Assembly: GCF_963678975.1 (NCBI RefSeq)
Contig: NC_089281.1
Span: 30,417,249-30,481,248 of the forward strand
DNA length: 64,000 nucleotides
Direction: 5' to 3'
From: Dysidea avara
Lineage: Eukaryota; Porifera; Demospongiae; Dictyoceratida; Dysideidae
Below the pieces are notes generated by a model. The model was not told the DNA's origin. It saw only the letters and a program-made list of their open reading frames with translations, and ran no database searches. This document shows positions 1-10,577 of this stretch, piece by piece; within the stretch, counting starts at the first letter, position 1; every line of letters starts with the position of its first letter. Made by a program: the position numbers and the translations under genes.

Positions 1-1813
1 CGAGTGACTGTATACAAAAGTGATGTAGTAATGACATTGATCATCTCTCCTGGATAATGTAGGTAATCACGGTATATAAGTTAGTGCTGCAGCGAAGTGA
101 GTGTTGCGGCCAGTATCGTCAATTCCGCCACAAGGCGTTCCTGTTGGTCCCTGTAGAAAGAAATCCAGAAAGCAACCAGTAAGCAGATAGCAAATAACAT
201 AGCCATGAAGTGTGCAGACTGTATTAGGGATAGTCGATAGATCCCTAAAAATTCGACGACAACATCGGGTTAGTACATTTTTTCCTAGTTGTTCGGCCAG
301 ACACGAACGGAATTAATTTATTTCTGCTGAATTTTTAGGGAATCTACGGTATACTTGTACTTAGGTACTTTAAAAAGTACTTGTATTGTACTTAAGTACT
401 TCTTGTGGATAAGATGCTGTACTTGTATTTGTGAAGGTTTCAAACTACTTGTACTTGTACTTAAGTATTTTGAAATGTACTTGACCCCAAGCCTGGCTGC
501 CTGTGACACCATGGCACGTGCAATGGCAGCAACTGGTCAGTTTCCTTGTCAATACGATCTTCACTAGTATCCGTCTTCAGAAAAGTTTCTTCTCACAGTA
601 ATAAATCTGTTATTAATCTCTGCTACACAGGCTTGTAGTAGCCTTCTTCGCAGGTCCCTAGTGGGATAGTGGCCAACAATACGCTACACAAATAATTATA
701 TGAATGCTCTATTAGAGTATACTTGTCTACTCTAATAGAGTATCTCAATTTTTTTAAGAGGGGTCATTTCCCATCTGTAAATCCTTCCCTGAATACAAAT
801 GTGAGTTTAATGTTACTTGTATGCTACTACTCACTCATTTTTGAGCTGCCAAACTTAGTATGTTAAGTTTCTACCGAAAACACAGGAATTTAAACTTCAA
901 AGGGGGGTTTCCCAGAGACCTCAACTAGTAAAGTGAATTTTGGGTTACACCTGAGGTAAATTTAGTGAAGTATACTTATTTATGAGTGAGGTTATCTCTC
1001 AGCAGAAACTTTTAAAAAAATCGTTTTTCTGTCAAGATTGCAAATCTGCCACTTTTCATAGTCTACTATAGTTGTTCTTCTCCATTTTTAGCTATTAGAG
1101 CACCACTTAGTACCTTCCCGATTGGTATTTAACTACACGTGTACGTGACAGCCAAATTTTCCAGGAACTGCAATATATACACGAGACGGAAAACCATCAG
1201 TGAGGTACGTAACAATATAATGCGTCTCATGCATCTACTGAAGTAGTCCTCTACTGAAACAGTTTGTAATACTTATTATGTATACTTCCTAGAATATAGG
1301 TCTACTTTTTACACAATACAAAGTATTTATGTTCAATTTCTAATCAGTGGAGAGCTCAGCTGTATTAGCTCACTCACACCTGAATGTTCCAGAATATATA
1401 GCTATTTGTAATAGCCATATAGTGATAGAAAACACTGCTACTGAAAGAAATTGAACTCACAGCTAAAACTGTGTAACTACGGAGATAGAAATACTGGTCA
1501 ATCCATATAAATTGTAATTTATGACAAAAAAATTGTTGGAGCAGTAGGTTTAGTAATATCATAGTTTATAATCACATCAATTGTTTATAATGGTTGAAAC
1601 AAAAATGGAGGGCCATAATCCCTTTAGCTCCCCTCCTCTCCATAAAATCCATCCCTGTACATTATATAATCTACAATTCTGAGCAATTGGAAACTAGTCA
1701 CCTAGGGATGGCCATGCTGATCATGTATTCATACTGTAGCTGTATGTGATAGTGACAATGCAGCATCTGTTCACTACCTCTACTAGCTATCACCATAAAT
1801 ACCATCATCCTAT
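1..1813. other. Non-coding accessory DNA at window edge
   Basis: No convincing coding exon is seen. The stretch is AT-rich. The motif GGGAATCTACGGTAT near 339-353 recurs inverted at about 6510-6525 (ATACCGTAGATTCCC), so both are probably ends of one MITE-like family. The short ORFs here show no domain resemblance. Confidence 0.5.
346..486. repeat. Degenerate palindromic GTACTTAAGTACTT repeat patch
   Basis: Variants of TACTTGTACTT and GTACTTAAGTAC recur about eight times in 140 bp. The unit is itself palindromic, so both strands look alike. The ORFs across it on both strands are low-complexity by-products of the repeat. Confidence 0.6.
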
Positions 1814-2129
1814 TAGCAAGAGTAAATAATGGAAGAGAGAGTATCCAACTGCCATATACTGCATCAAAAATGAGCACGTCAAGTAGAGAAGCCATCCCGT
1901 AGTGCTATCAAAGTAAGTGTTGAATGAAGTAATAAACACCTTCTAGCTCAGACTGTTCGACTTCAAATCATGCCTGGGCACTTCAAACAGTCTGAGCTAG
2001 CAGGTGTTTATTACTTCATTCAACACTGTCTTTGAAAGCACTACAGGATGGCTTCTCTACTTGACATGCTCATTTTTGATGCAGTATATGGCAGTTGGAT
2101 ACTCTCTCTTCCATTATTTACTCTTGCTA
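1814..2129. repeat. Long hairpin (foldback) element, about 316 bp
   Basis: The two arms (about 1814-1957 and 1986-2129) are near-perfect inverted copies around a loop of about 28 bp. AAGAGTAAATAATGGAAGAG on the left is matched inverted by CTCTTCCATTATTTACTCTT on the right, and the innermost arm is CTAGCTCAGACTGTT / AACAGTCTGAGCTAG. The similar 65-codon ORFs on opposite strands are the same arm read twice. This is a foldback MITE; no target duplication was recognised. Confidence 0.85.
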
Positions 2130-4222
2130 TTAGTATGTACAAGATACAGAAACATCCTAGCAACCAATTATTAGAATTACTTTATAGTGCTTTTCAGGTT
2201 ACAGGAGTTACATGCATGGAACTAGCTATATCCTTTATTTTCTGAGGTTTCTTTTGTAATATTTTATTTATTTATGTTACAATGGTTACAAGGTACATAT
2301 CATCGTAAAGTTGTTAAATGGCAGGTACAGCCTACAGAAGTATGGAGCTTAGCAACCAATCTACATTGTTGTATAATGTCTTTTAGTGTATAATGTCTTT
2401 TAGTGTACAACAGCTGCAATGCATTATGATCCACTATCCTTCCATTTCTAATATTACATTACATACGGTTGATTTCAGAGGTATCCTAGCAGCCGTGGCC
2501 AGATATCAAATTATTTTACAAGGCTTACTTACAAGGTGTTATAGCTAGTACTTATATAGCCAATTGTATACTAAAATTGATGTGCAAAATTTTGGTTTAG
2601 TTTAAAGGACATTGTCCTTTAATTTCTGATGTTACAACTAGCTATAGAAGTATCCTAGCCACTAATTAAATTGTTGTGTATTTACACTAATAAGGTACTA
2701 CTTAATTTTCTGATGTTACAACTGGCTAGCAACACAATTACCCTAGCAACTGTTATTAATAACTGGAACCTAATTATATTGTGGTCATTTTATGCTTTAA
2801 TTGTTAATACATCAACAATGCACATCAAACCAATAGCACACACTTTTTAATTGGCTAGGATTTTTTCCCAAGTACTTCAGAAAAGCTCTTGTTAGTATTT
2901 AACCAAAAAATAGCATGTATTTTAGGAGATCGGGTATTCCAAGTGACTTATGTGCCTTAGCTCATGCCCGACATCAGCTATTTAATGGATTACACTAACC
3001 AGGAATTCCAGCTCAATCAATGATCGTATTGCCTAAATATCCAAGCTTGGATTGAACATAGATAGAATACATTGATTTCCATATGTATTTACTCCTCAAA
3101 GCAGAACTATTTTTGAGATCTCATTTCATCAACTGATGGTTGCATACATCCTCTTGAGTGCTGCAGGGTTACTAGATGTACTTCGTGAAGCTCATCATTT
3201 TTATTTTACTGATTCCTCTCTGAAGGGGATTAGTTCAAACCCCTCTGACTGCATGTATGCATGTATGGCTACCACAGTAGCGGTCTAGTCTGACTTCAAC
3301 TATACTTAGCAAGAGTACAGTAACAATTAACATCTGCTAGTGAATACATGGCAGAGGTCTGGTGATGAATCTGTTAAACTTGAAATAGAAAATATCAGTC
3401 GCAACTAACTACGTAATAGTGTGTAGCTATATAGTGTACTGAATGTTCCTCCTAATATTGCACAATTGTTGAAATACTTTTAAAAACATAGTTAATGGTG
3501 GGAGCAAACACCGCACACACCTTTACTAGCATTATCTAGAAAAAGAGCATTATTATGAGTAACAATGCATGCACAGCAAGTAGCATGCGGTCAGTCCATC
3601 ACCTACTCGAGAGTGTTACCCATATCCCTCCCACCACTTCACTAGCTAGGTAATACGGCTGTAGAGGTGTAAGCACATAGCCTCGAGCATACAATTTGTT
3701 TCAGCGGCCTATGGGTTGCCTTAGGCAGACAGATTTGTTCCCACACTTGTATAAATTCACCCGATAGATTACCTCACATGGCAGACGTTCAATCGCATAT
3801 TAAAAATACATTGAATCACATACCCTTGTACTTGTGTGTGTTCAAATATACTGAATGTGTAAACAGTATGCAGGGAATGTTTGACATGCTGCCTTGTATC
3901 AGTGTCCAGACCACTACTGCTGGAGAGCAGCCTGTATGGTGCATAACTATTGTATTGTACACATACATATAATGGCAGGTCATATAGCACAGCTCACTAC
4001 ACTATAGTAACTGTTATGCTGTACGTGTGTTCTCTGCTGTGTGTCATTCTCTACCAATGCAGATGGTGTTGTCAGACATCCAGACCACAGACCATGCACA
4101 TCATTGAAATTGCTGGTCCACCTCGTGACCAGACTACCACAGCCACTGGCCACAACATGTAGCTTATGCTAACCCCCATGAATGCTACCAGAAGTCAGCA
4201 AATGCTATCCCTCTCACACTGG
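2130..4222. other. AT-rich non-coding stretch
   Basis: Two kilobases without a recognisable gene, RNA or clear inverted-repeat element. Several short phrases recur locally, for example AGCAACCAATTATTA-like stretches around 2160, 2350 and 2650, suggesting old repeat DNA. Confidence 0.4.
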
Positions 4223-4591
4223 GAGTACCAACATGCTGCCTGCTTGATGGGCACATGTTTGTAGTATTAACATGCCACCTGCTTGATGGGAACATGTTTG
4301 TAGTATTAACATGTTGCCTGCTTGATGGGCACATGTTTGTAGTATTAACGTGCCACCTGCTTGATGGGCACATGTTTGGAGTATTAACATGCCACCTGTT
4401 TGATGAGCACATATTTGGAGTACCAACATGCTGCCTGCTTGATGGGTACATGTTTGGAGTATTAATATGCCACCTGCTTGATGGGCACATGTTTGGAGTA
4501 TTAACATGCCACCTGTTTGATGGGCACATGTTTGTAGTATTAACATGTCGCCTGTTTGATGGGCACATGTTTGGAGTATTAACATGTCACT
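4223..4591. repeat. 39-bp coding-phase minisatellite, about 9.5 copies
   Basis: The unit includes CACATGTTTGTAGTATTAAC followed by ATGCCACCTGCTTGATGGG; the period is 39 bp with a few substitutions between copies. Because 39 is 13 codons, several frames on both strands stay open for over 110 codons. The array directly abuts the 3' end of the minus-strand BEL/Pao gag ORF (stop at 4587). The long ORFs through it have no recognised domain and are best treated as repeat artefacts. Confidence 0.92.
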
Positions 4592-6170
4592 TATAACGAT
4601 GGGGACCAGCTCGCACGTCTGCTATGGCTGTCTTCAGTAGACACTTGGTACCAGTGGGTGACGTCAGATTGTGGGTGGAGTCTGATGATACCGGGATTAG
4701 AAAGGATGTTTTGGTTTCAGCTGTCGTGGTAGTGGTAGCAGTAGCACTATCCCTTTCTGGCTGTGATTGTGGTTTAGTGCTAGCATTGACATCACAGAGG
4801 CTGGTATGATGCTTCCTTCTACAGACCTTGCACCGATATTTGGATGTACACTGCGACACCTTGTGGTGCCCTAGGCAGTTGAAACAAAGATTTTCGGTCT
4901 TGACAACCTCGATTCGTTGTTGTGAATCTTTTATTATGTCACATTTTGAGGTTGGATGAGAGTTTGATTTGCAGAATGTGCATTTCTTGGTAATCTGTGC
5001 ATTGGAAGACTTCTGTGATTGTTTCCGCTCCAATTTGCCAACAAAGGCACCAGTTGGTGTGTGTGCATTGCTCTGGTTAGGAGAGTAGTCCATTCCCATC
5101 TCTAGAATTCTCACTTCTTGAAGAATGCACCTCTGTAATTCCTTCAATGTCCATTGCTCACTGTCGTGAGATCTAGCGAGATTCCTACGCACATCTGCTG
5201 GGAGTTTCCTCAAAATTGTTGGTACCAGCATAGATCCATAGTGCTCTTGTGGAGTGCCCAAAGACTGAAGGCTTCTGATGTGGCCTTCAACCGAGTCGTA
5301 GAACACCTGAAGTGCTGATAAGGTGTTACTTCGGCACTTTAGCTCTATCAGTGCCTGCATGTGCGCATCGATGAGCTTATGGGGTTCGCCATACCGTTCC
5401 TTGAGCAGTGTCACAGAATGATCATAATTGTCATTGATTAATGGGAGACCAGCAATGACCCTGAGTGCGTTTCCTTGCAACTGTGCTCTAAGATAGCTCA
5501 ATTTCTGAACTCCAGTGATTGAACGGTTACGATGCACTGCAGCCTCGAAGCAGTCCCAAAAGGACTGCCATTGTAGAGTGTCCCCTGAAAACATTTGAAT
5601 ACTGAGTTTTGGGAGCCTTGTAATATCATGACTTGCTGACACTAGACTTGGCGGTGCACCATGACTAATCGAAGGGGGTGCATCACTTGGGGGAGGAGGT
5701 TTCTCAACATTTGTGGGAGGGGTGTGTTCAACAGTGTGATCTGCAGTGGATTCAGTGGCTACTGAGGTGGGTTCTGTGCTTGCACGTGACTGTGACATAA
5801 TGTGAGGGTGTGCAGTTATTGGAATGGATTCACCAACAGTAGTTGCCACGTGTGTAGCAATGATCTGCTCTATGTGGGCAATGCTGGTTGCTATTGATTC
5901 CTTGATATCCTCTGCCTCACAAACCTCCGTTGCTATTTCTTCCTCGTCCTTAATGTGTTTCAATATCTCTGCATCCAAGGTCGAAATCAGTTCATCTTTT
6001 CTTCTCAGTTGATCACGAAGATGTCGCATATCAGTAAGGGAGGGTAAGTCAGATAATTCCGTGGACTTGTCGCGTTGACGTTTGATGATGTCAGCAGCCT
6101 TCGCTAGGAGTTTCTTTAAATGAATTCGGTAACCTTTGCGTGAGTTGGTAAGGCGCTTGATTTCTTCCAT
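4587..6170 (-). CDS. BEL/Pao retrotransposon Gag with start of protease region
   Basis: Uninterrupted 527-codon ORF. The N-terminal 110 residues are charged and helical. About residues 190-345 match the Pao-type Gag region (DUF1759-like: LPKLSIQMFSGDTLQWQSFW, then WTLKELQRCILQEVRILE further on). Around residues 395-465 lie three CCHC-type knuckles (CTFCKSNSHPTSKC, CFNCLGHHKVSQC, CKVCRRKHHTSLC), the usual BEL layout. It breaks off just after CLLKTAIA, where the aspartic protease normally begins, and meets the 39-bp minisatellite. No reverse transcriptase or integrase follows, so the element is truncated although gag is intact. The start ATG lies about 190 bp downstream of a candidate primer-binding site. 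Confidence 0.88.
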   Translation of the reverse strand: MEEIKRLTNSRKGYRIHLKKLLAKAADIIKRQRDKSTELSDLPSLTDMRHLRDQLRRKDELISTLDAEILKHIKDEEEIATEVCEAEDIKESIATSIAHIEQIIATHVATTVGESIPITAHPHIMSQSRASTEPTSVATESTADHTVEHTPPTNVEKPPPPSDAPPSISHGAPPSLVSASHDITRLPKLSIQMFSGDTLQWQSFWDCFEAAVHRNRSITGVQKLSYLRAQLQGNALRVIAGLPLINDNYDHSVTLLKERYGEPHKLIDAHMQALIELKCRSNTLSALQVFYDSVEGHIRSLQSLGTPQEHYGSMLVPTILRKLPADVRRNLARSHDSEQWTLKELQRCILQEVRILEMGMDYSPNQSNAHTPTGAFVGKLERKQSQKSSNAQITKKCTFCKSNSHPTSKCDIIKDSQQRIEVVKTENLCFNCLGHHKVSQCTSKYRCKVCRRKHHTSLCDVNASTKPQSQPERDSATATTTTTAETKTSFLIPVSSDSTHNLTSPTGTKCLLKTAIADVRAGPHRYK

Positions 6171-6356
6171 CTCCTACGGTAAAGGAAACAAAACAAGTGT
6201 TCTGAAATATTGCTTGCCTTCGGTGGTACCGTTCAGGGAAATGCCACGGTACCACGACTTCTAGGTGATCGGTTAAAAGGGGGAGACAAGCAAAATCCTG
6301 GTTGCTGCACCAGCATGTAGGAGTGGAGGAAGGGGGCTACAGTGAGAGCCGTCTAC

Positions 6357-6374
6357 TTCAACGTCGGATCGCCA
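6357..6374 (-). promoter_or_regulatory. Candidate tRNA primer-binding site of the BEL/Pao element
   Basis: On the minus strand, TGGCGATCCGACGTTGAA starts with TGG, the complement of a tRNA CCA end, and lies just upstream of gag where a primer-binding site is expected. Sequence to its right (6375 to roughly 6450) would be the end of the 5' LTR. The second LTR was not found, so LTR limits are unknown. Confidence 0.45.
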
Positions 6375-6578
6375 GATGGCGGAGAGATTCAACCACGGAT
6401 AAGCACGCACTAACTCTTATACTCACGTGATACACAACATTACAACATTCTAAATATAACCTAACCTAAACACGTGATCTGTATGCATAATGTAAGTTCT
6501 AGTTCAATACCGTAGATTCCCTAAAATTTCGGCATCTCCAAATATTCGGCACTCCCTGTGCTTTGAACGCAATGTGTT

Positions 6579-6854
6579 CTAAATTTCGGCAAGCAGAAAG
6601 AAAGTTTCTATTATAAGCGCGCTAATGTTTCGGCACTTGGAGTACCAGTTGACGAAGGTTTCTTTAGTACTGAGGATTCCCAGTGACCTCACGTAATATG
6701 CTACCTTGATGCTGGATGAAGCACCAAGTGTGAAATTGTTCACGGAACAAATGTGCCCAACGATATCATCGTGTGACATCACGGCTACCACAAAACGATC
6801 TTCATTTCTGTTCACAGAATGACATCTCTCCTGGAGCCCACAAACATGATACAT
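6579..6854 (-). pseudogene. Fragment of an unidentified repeat-borne ORF (HIRAN-like?)
   Basis: A 91-codon minus-strand ORF contains NEDRFVVAV....DDIVGHI, which resembles the core of HIRAN-like domains (N-x-D-x-x-AVAV...G-x-x-VGH-x-P). The usual P-x-x-ISR that follows VGH is missing. It lies next to a MITE-like end (ATACCGTAGATTCCC at about 6510), so it is probably a remnant inside a repeat. The domain assignment is weak. Confidence 0.25.
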
Positions 6855-6941
6855 CCTCAGATATAACGCTCTGTTAAGTCATGGAACACTCGAAAATGGG
6901 TGAAGGTGAGGCATATAGTATATAATGCAATACAAATAAGC

Positions 6942-7332
6942 CTATAGTATGTTCACGTTGAGCTGAATCCTGAAAAAACAGCTAAAAATTAAAAGTGGAT
7001 TTTTTCTCAACAGAGTTAACAATTCAGCCAACCAGATGATTAGTGGTAACAGCAAAGGTGTCAACAACACACACGTACGGTTTGGCTCCATTACAAGTTC
7101 GGGAAAGGGCTGTAATGGACACTGTACTTATATGGCTTCCACATAGGAAATGTATGGTGAAAATTTTGATTGGCCGTAAATATTATGTCAAACATTTGAA
7201 CAAAAAGATTTTAAAATATTTTTAGCGGGTCAAGCAGTACTACAAATGAGCCAAATTTCAAGATCGTGTGTAATTGCATCCATGAGTTATTAAATGTTTT
7301 TGAGGATTCAGCTTAACGTGAACATACTGTAG
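6942..7332. mobile_element. MITE with 30-bp terminal inverted repeats, copy 1
   Basis: Left end CTATAGTATGTTCACGTTGA (6942 on) and right end, read inverted, CTACAGTATGTTCACGTTAA (to 7332) match over about 30 bp, running on into AGCTGAATCCT. The interior also matches, in inverse orientation, the copy near 56865-57145 (TTGATTGGC, ATTATGTCA, GAGCCAAATTTCAAGATCG). It has no coding capacity. Confidence 0.85.
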
Positions 7333-7335
7333 TTG

Positions 7336-8330
7336 TGTCTGGATTTAAAATTTTTGGGCTGCTTTTCTTGTTGGAACGTGTTTTGCATTGTCACGAAATG
7401 TGTACTACTTCTTGCCTTTATTATCTCATGGTTCCAAGTGTAGAAAACTACAGACAACATTCATTTCGAATACTGCGTGATAAAATCTCTGAAGCCCCCA
7501 CACTAACATGGCCATTTTGTCAATTATGACATCAAATTTTGTCATTGCGGATATCGTCCATGATGTCAGGTGCGTGTGATGTGTTGAACACCTCTAAACA
7601 ATGCGCAATGAAGGAAAGGAGGTTTCTGTGCTCCTAGAATGGTAAATAGGTGTATCACGGCAAAGTAGAAGAGTAACAGTGAGGCATCTCTGCCTGGAGT
7701 AACGTCCATTTTACAAAATCCATGCCAAGCAACACATACTCATGACTGAAGAGGAGTGATACCTTTGGCCTCCTGGAATATGAACTCTGGAGAAGAGTAC
7801 GAACAGCACAGGCCTGAACTGAATGGGATAGGAATACAGCTTTGAGTAAGCCAAAGACAAGCAGGAGTGATAAAGGGTACAAGTGAGTTGAGAAACTGGA
7901 GTTACCGTACGTAATAAACTTCCAAGTGAGTAGGATGGAATTTCTAGTTTGCACTTGGGCACAGCAGATGGATAACAGTAGTAAACTACGGGTATTTGCA
8001 GGCCCAGCTTTAATGCCCTGGATCACAAAATCAGGTGGCAACTTTAATTCAACTTCACAGTGTATTCAACTGATCAAACATATGGACACAAACCAACTCC
8101 ATTATGTCACTTGCTGTTTTTTTATTTTATTTTTTTACAGTGTGATGTGTGTTAATGTCAGAAACGTTATTATAATAACTTGAATGCCTGCTGCATCAAT
8201 AATATTGTTAGTGTTCAGTTGGTGAGCTAAATGGACCACAGACATGTACACTAGAGTGTATTTTGCTTCTACAGCAATACATGTATGGTTAAGTAATGCA
8301 ATATTATATCAATAATTTAGCTCAACCTGC
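7336..8330. other. Repeat-rich DNA without a recognisable gene
   Basis: ORFs of 128 and 85 codons on opposite strands (7655-8041 and 7926-8183) show no known motif and are probably chance. No inverted-repeat boundaries were identified. Confidence 0.35.
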
Positions 8331-8830
8331 ACGTACTGCAGCTAGTATATGTGACCATCTCAGCGAATACTTGTCTAGTTTGCACAACTTTCAAATATTT
8401 TTTAAATTTCTCAGCATTATCTGCATTGTCCAAGGAATGGTTCGCCAAAGTTTCAACCATCTGTGGTGAGTAGTTTTGGAATTACAGCACTAGAAAAAGT
8501 AGGAAGAACAAGGAAATTGATTTGTACAGTGACTACTAGAAATAAACTACAGGCGCTTGCATTTGCAGCCATAACTTCTGTTTGGATTAGTTTACAAAGT
8601 TGGAATTTGGCTTACAATGTTCACCATGGATTGGCAGATCAGCCAAGGTATAGTTTTAGCCTTGCAATCACTTGCGAATAGGCGTATGAAGGCAGTTTTG
8701 TTGAAGAAACGGCGATAATTTTATTTACGTCTACTGCTTTGTAAACAAACACACGTGACACACAAACCATTGGGGCTACAGAAATGAAACAAAGATTTTC
8801 GAACTCCCCATGAGTAACTGTTGGATGTAA
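8330..8830 (+). repeat. Dispersed repeat family A, copy 1
   Basis: Shares diverged blocks with copies near 9360-9680 (inverse), 55890-56400 and 59640-59910. Common blocks include TTGGA(A/G)TTACAGC, GATTTGTACAG, AA(C/T)TACAGGCGC, GTTCACCATG, AAACAAAC, and GAAACAAAGATTTTC. The 8330-8830 and 55890-56400 copies align nearly end to end. Confidence 0.7.
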
Positions 8831-9245
8831 ACATTCCAACAAGTGTGTCACTATTGTGAGAAGCTCTGCCACACTGCTTGCATGGTAGTCTTGAGAGTGC
8901 ATCAGCATTGAGGTGTTTCTTGCCTGAACGATGAACAATGGAGAAGTTATACTCTTGCAGTTTTTCTAACCATCGTGCAAGCTGACCTTCAGGATTTTTA
9001 AATCCCTGTAACCAGGCAACAGCACCATGATCAGTACGCACTGTAAATGGATGCATAAGTACGTGGGTACTGTTGAAAATGCTGCAGAAAAGTGACTACT
9101 GCAAGCAACTCCCTACAAGTAATACAATAATTTTGCTCTCCTTTGTTAATATGTGGCTGGCATAAGCCACTACATGTTCCGTTCCTTGGGAATCCACTTG
9201 TGAAAGCACAGCTCCTATACCAGTATCACTGGCATCCGTGTGTGT
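8780..9245 (-). pseudogene. Ty3/gypsy pol fragment: RNase H domain
   Basis: Two overlapping minus-strand pieces are unmistakable. DASDTGIGAVLSQVDSQG (about 9240-9180) is the RNase H start. TDHGAVAWLQGFK, ARWLEKLQEYNFSI and ADALSRLPC (about 9040-8860) are its middle and end. A frameshift near 9060 and a TG microsatellite insertion at 9237-9258 break the frame. No reverse transcriptase or integrase lies alongside. It differs in sequence and strand from the 13.8-17.3 kb gypsy element, so it is a separate insertion. Confidence 0.85.
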
Positions 9246-9359
9246 GTGTGTGTGTGTATCTGTGAAATCCATAATGGCAAAATTTTCATTGATTGCAATG
9301 GGTAAAATATTTGCATAGTAGAAAAAAATTTCCATGAAATGTTTAACTTCTTTGTTCTT

Positions 9360-9680
9360 TGTGAAGAATCAGTCTAATGTTAAAAACCTGGATATCATGT
9401 TATTCGCCTACTCAAGGAAAGTTTGAAAATCTTTGTTTCGTTGCAGTAGACTTTATGATATGTGAGTTATGAGCGTTTGCTTATGTTACGTCGAAGGGAT
9501 TGTTTGTGATCAATCTTTCTTCACTAATTTCATCACTATATGTAGTGAAGAAAGGTTATAGAAGGAAAAGCCAACCTACCGAGTAATGGACTCCCATATT
9601 CATGGTGGACACAATGGTGCTAGTTGCAAGTGTACTTCATTGTGTTTGTAAGTTGCAGCCATTTTTGTAAGCACCTGTAA
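9360..9680 (-). repeat. Dispersed repeat family A, inverted copy
   Basis: GAAAATCTTTGTTTCGTTGCAG (9427 on) is the inverse of the GCAATGAAACAAAGATTTTC block at about 56324-56343, and AAAACCTGGATATCA is the inverse of TGATATCCAGGTTTT at 56370. The copy is partial. Confidence 0.6.
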
Positions 9681-9699
9681 TTTATTATTTTCACTCTTG

Positions 9700-10180
9700 G
9701 TAAAAATTGATATTTCTCTTGTTGCTACTTTGTAGGGCTGTAACTCCAAAAGTTGTTGGCATACAACAGGGTTTGGGTCTTTTTGGCCAAATAAAAATCA
9801 CCCAAAAACCAGCTTCACAATACCACCCTGGCACCTTGGTAGTATTAGGTATAACCAAGCCCAAAAGTTCCTTCAGTACGATCCCAATAGATTGTTACAA
9901 AATTTAAAATTCAATGAAATTTTCTACTGACTAACTGCCTGCTTGCCTGACTGATGCCTTCAGGCAAGCCTAACTTGATAATGGCTAAGGCTACGGGCTT
10001 GATTTTTTCACTGTTTGATGTCGTTTCATCCTGAGATGTGCCTTTTGGCATACCACAGTACGTACAATGTACGCATCATGGACTTAGCTTTGTCCCCGCA
10101 TTTCTTTCTGCTGACTTCTCAAGGTGTTGATTCACGGTAGTGCAATGCATGGCTTCCTGTTTGTAAACAGGAACCGTCCG
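9700..10180 (+). repeat. Dispersed repeat family B, copy 1
   Basis: Matches, in inverse orientation, 31,470-31,880 (GCCTTTTGGCATACC / GTATGCCAAAAGGC; AATGGCTAAGGCTAC / GTAGCCTTAGCCATT; GGTTCCTGTTTG on the far side). A third copy at about 37,560-38,220 is split by a Harbinger-like insertion. It is non-coding. Confidence 0.75.
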
Positions 10181-10307
10181 TATTTTCTGTGGTGACTGCA
10201 TTGATTGCTGAGGTGTTTCTGATACTGCTCTTTGTTTGTACAGCACTGTGTAACAGGCTGAACATAGCTGAAAGTGAGCGTAATAACCAGTTCACTTTTG
10301 GGTCAGT

Positions 10308-10504
10308 AATTTTAAGTTCGATTAGGGATCATAGGAAAGGTAGGGAAACAAAGGAGGTCGCCTACAACTGCAAATATACTAGTGAACATTTATCCCTAAT
10401 TCCGACTGAAGTAGAGATTAAATGTTCACTAGTATATCTGTAGGTGTAGGCAACCTCCCTTGTTTCCCTACTTTTTTCTATGATCCCTAATTGAACTTAA
10501 AATT
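10308..10504. mobile_element. Palindromic MITE family C, copy 1
   Basis: The left arm AATTTTAAGTTCGATTAGGG and the right arm, read inverted, AATTTTAAGTTCAATTAGGG are the ends of a nearly complete palindrome of about 197 bp. Inner arms ACTAGTGAACATTTA / TAAATGTTCACTAGT match too. Copies occur at 31,079-31,244 and (half) 36,565-36,690. Confidence 0.88.
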
Positions 10505-10577
10505 CCTAATTTTTGTATTTTATAGTTATAACACGGTTATGAGGGATATGACCAAAATATATGTACGAGTGTCCACA

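Noticed and set aside
318..567. Overlapping ORFs on both strands
   Set aside because: Low-complexity translation of the palindromic TACTTGTACTTAAG repeat.
2048..2245. 65-codon ORF nearly identical to one at 1698-1895 on the other strand
   Set aside because: Both are the arms of one hairpin element, not a duplicated gene.
3212..3245. Possible tRNA T-arm (GGGG...TTCAAACCCC)
   Set aside because: The loop is too long, and no acceptor, D or anticodon arms can be drawn on either strand.
4185..4596. Three long ORFs (113-127 codons) on both strands
   Set aside because: They are produced by the 39-bp (13-codon) minisatellite; no start context, domain or codon signal independent of the repeat.
7655..8041. 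128-codon minus ORF
   Set aside because: No recognisable domain, overlapped by an equally plausible ORF on the plus strand, surrounded by repeats.
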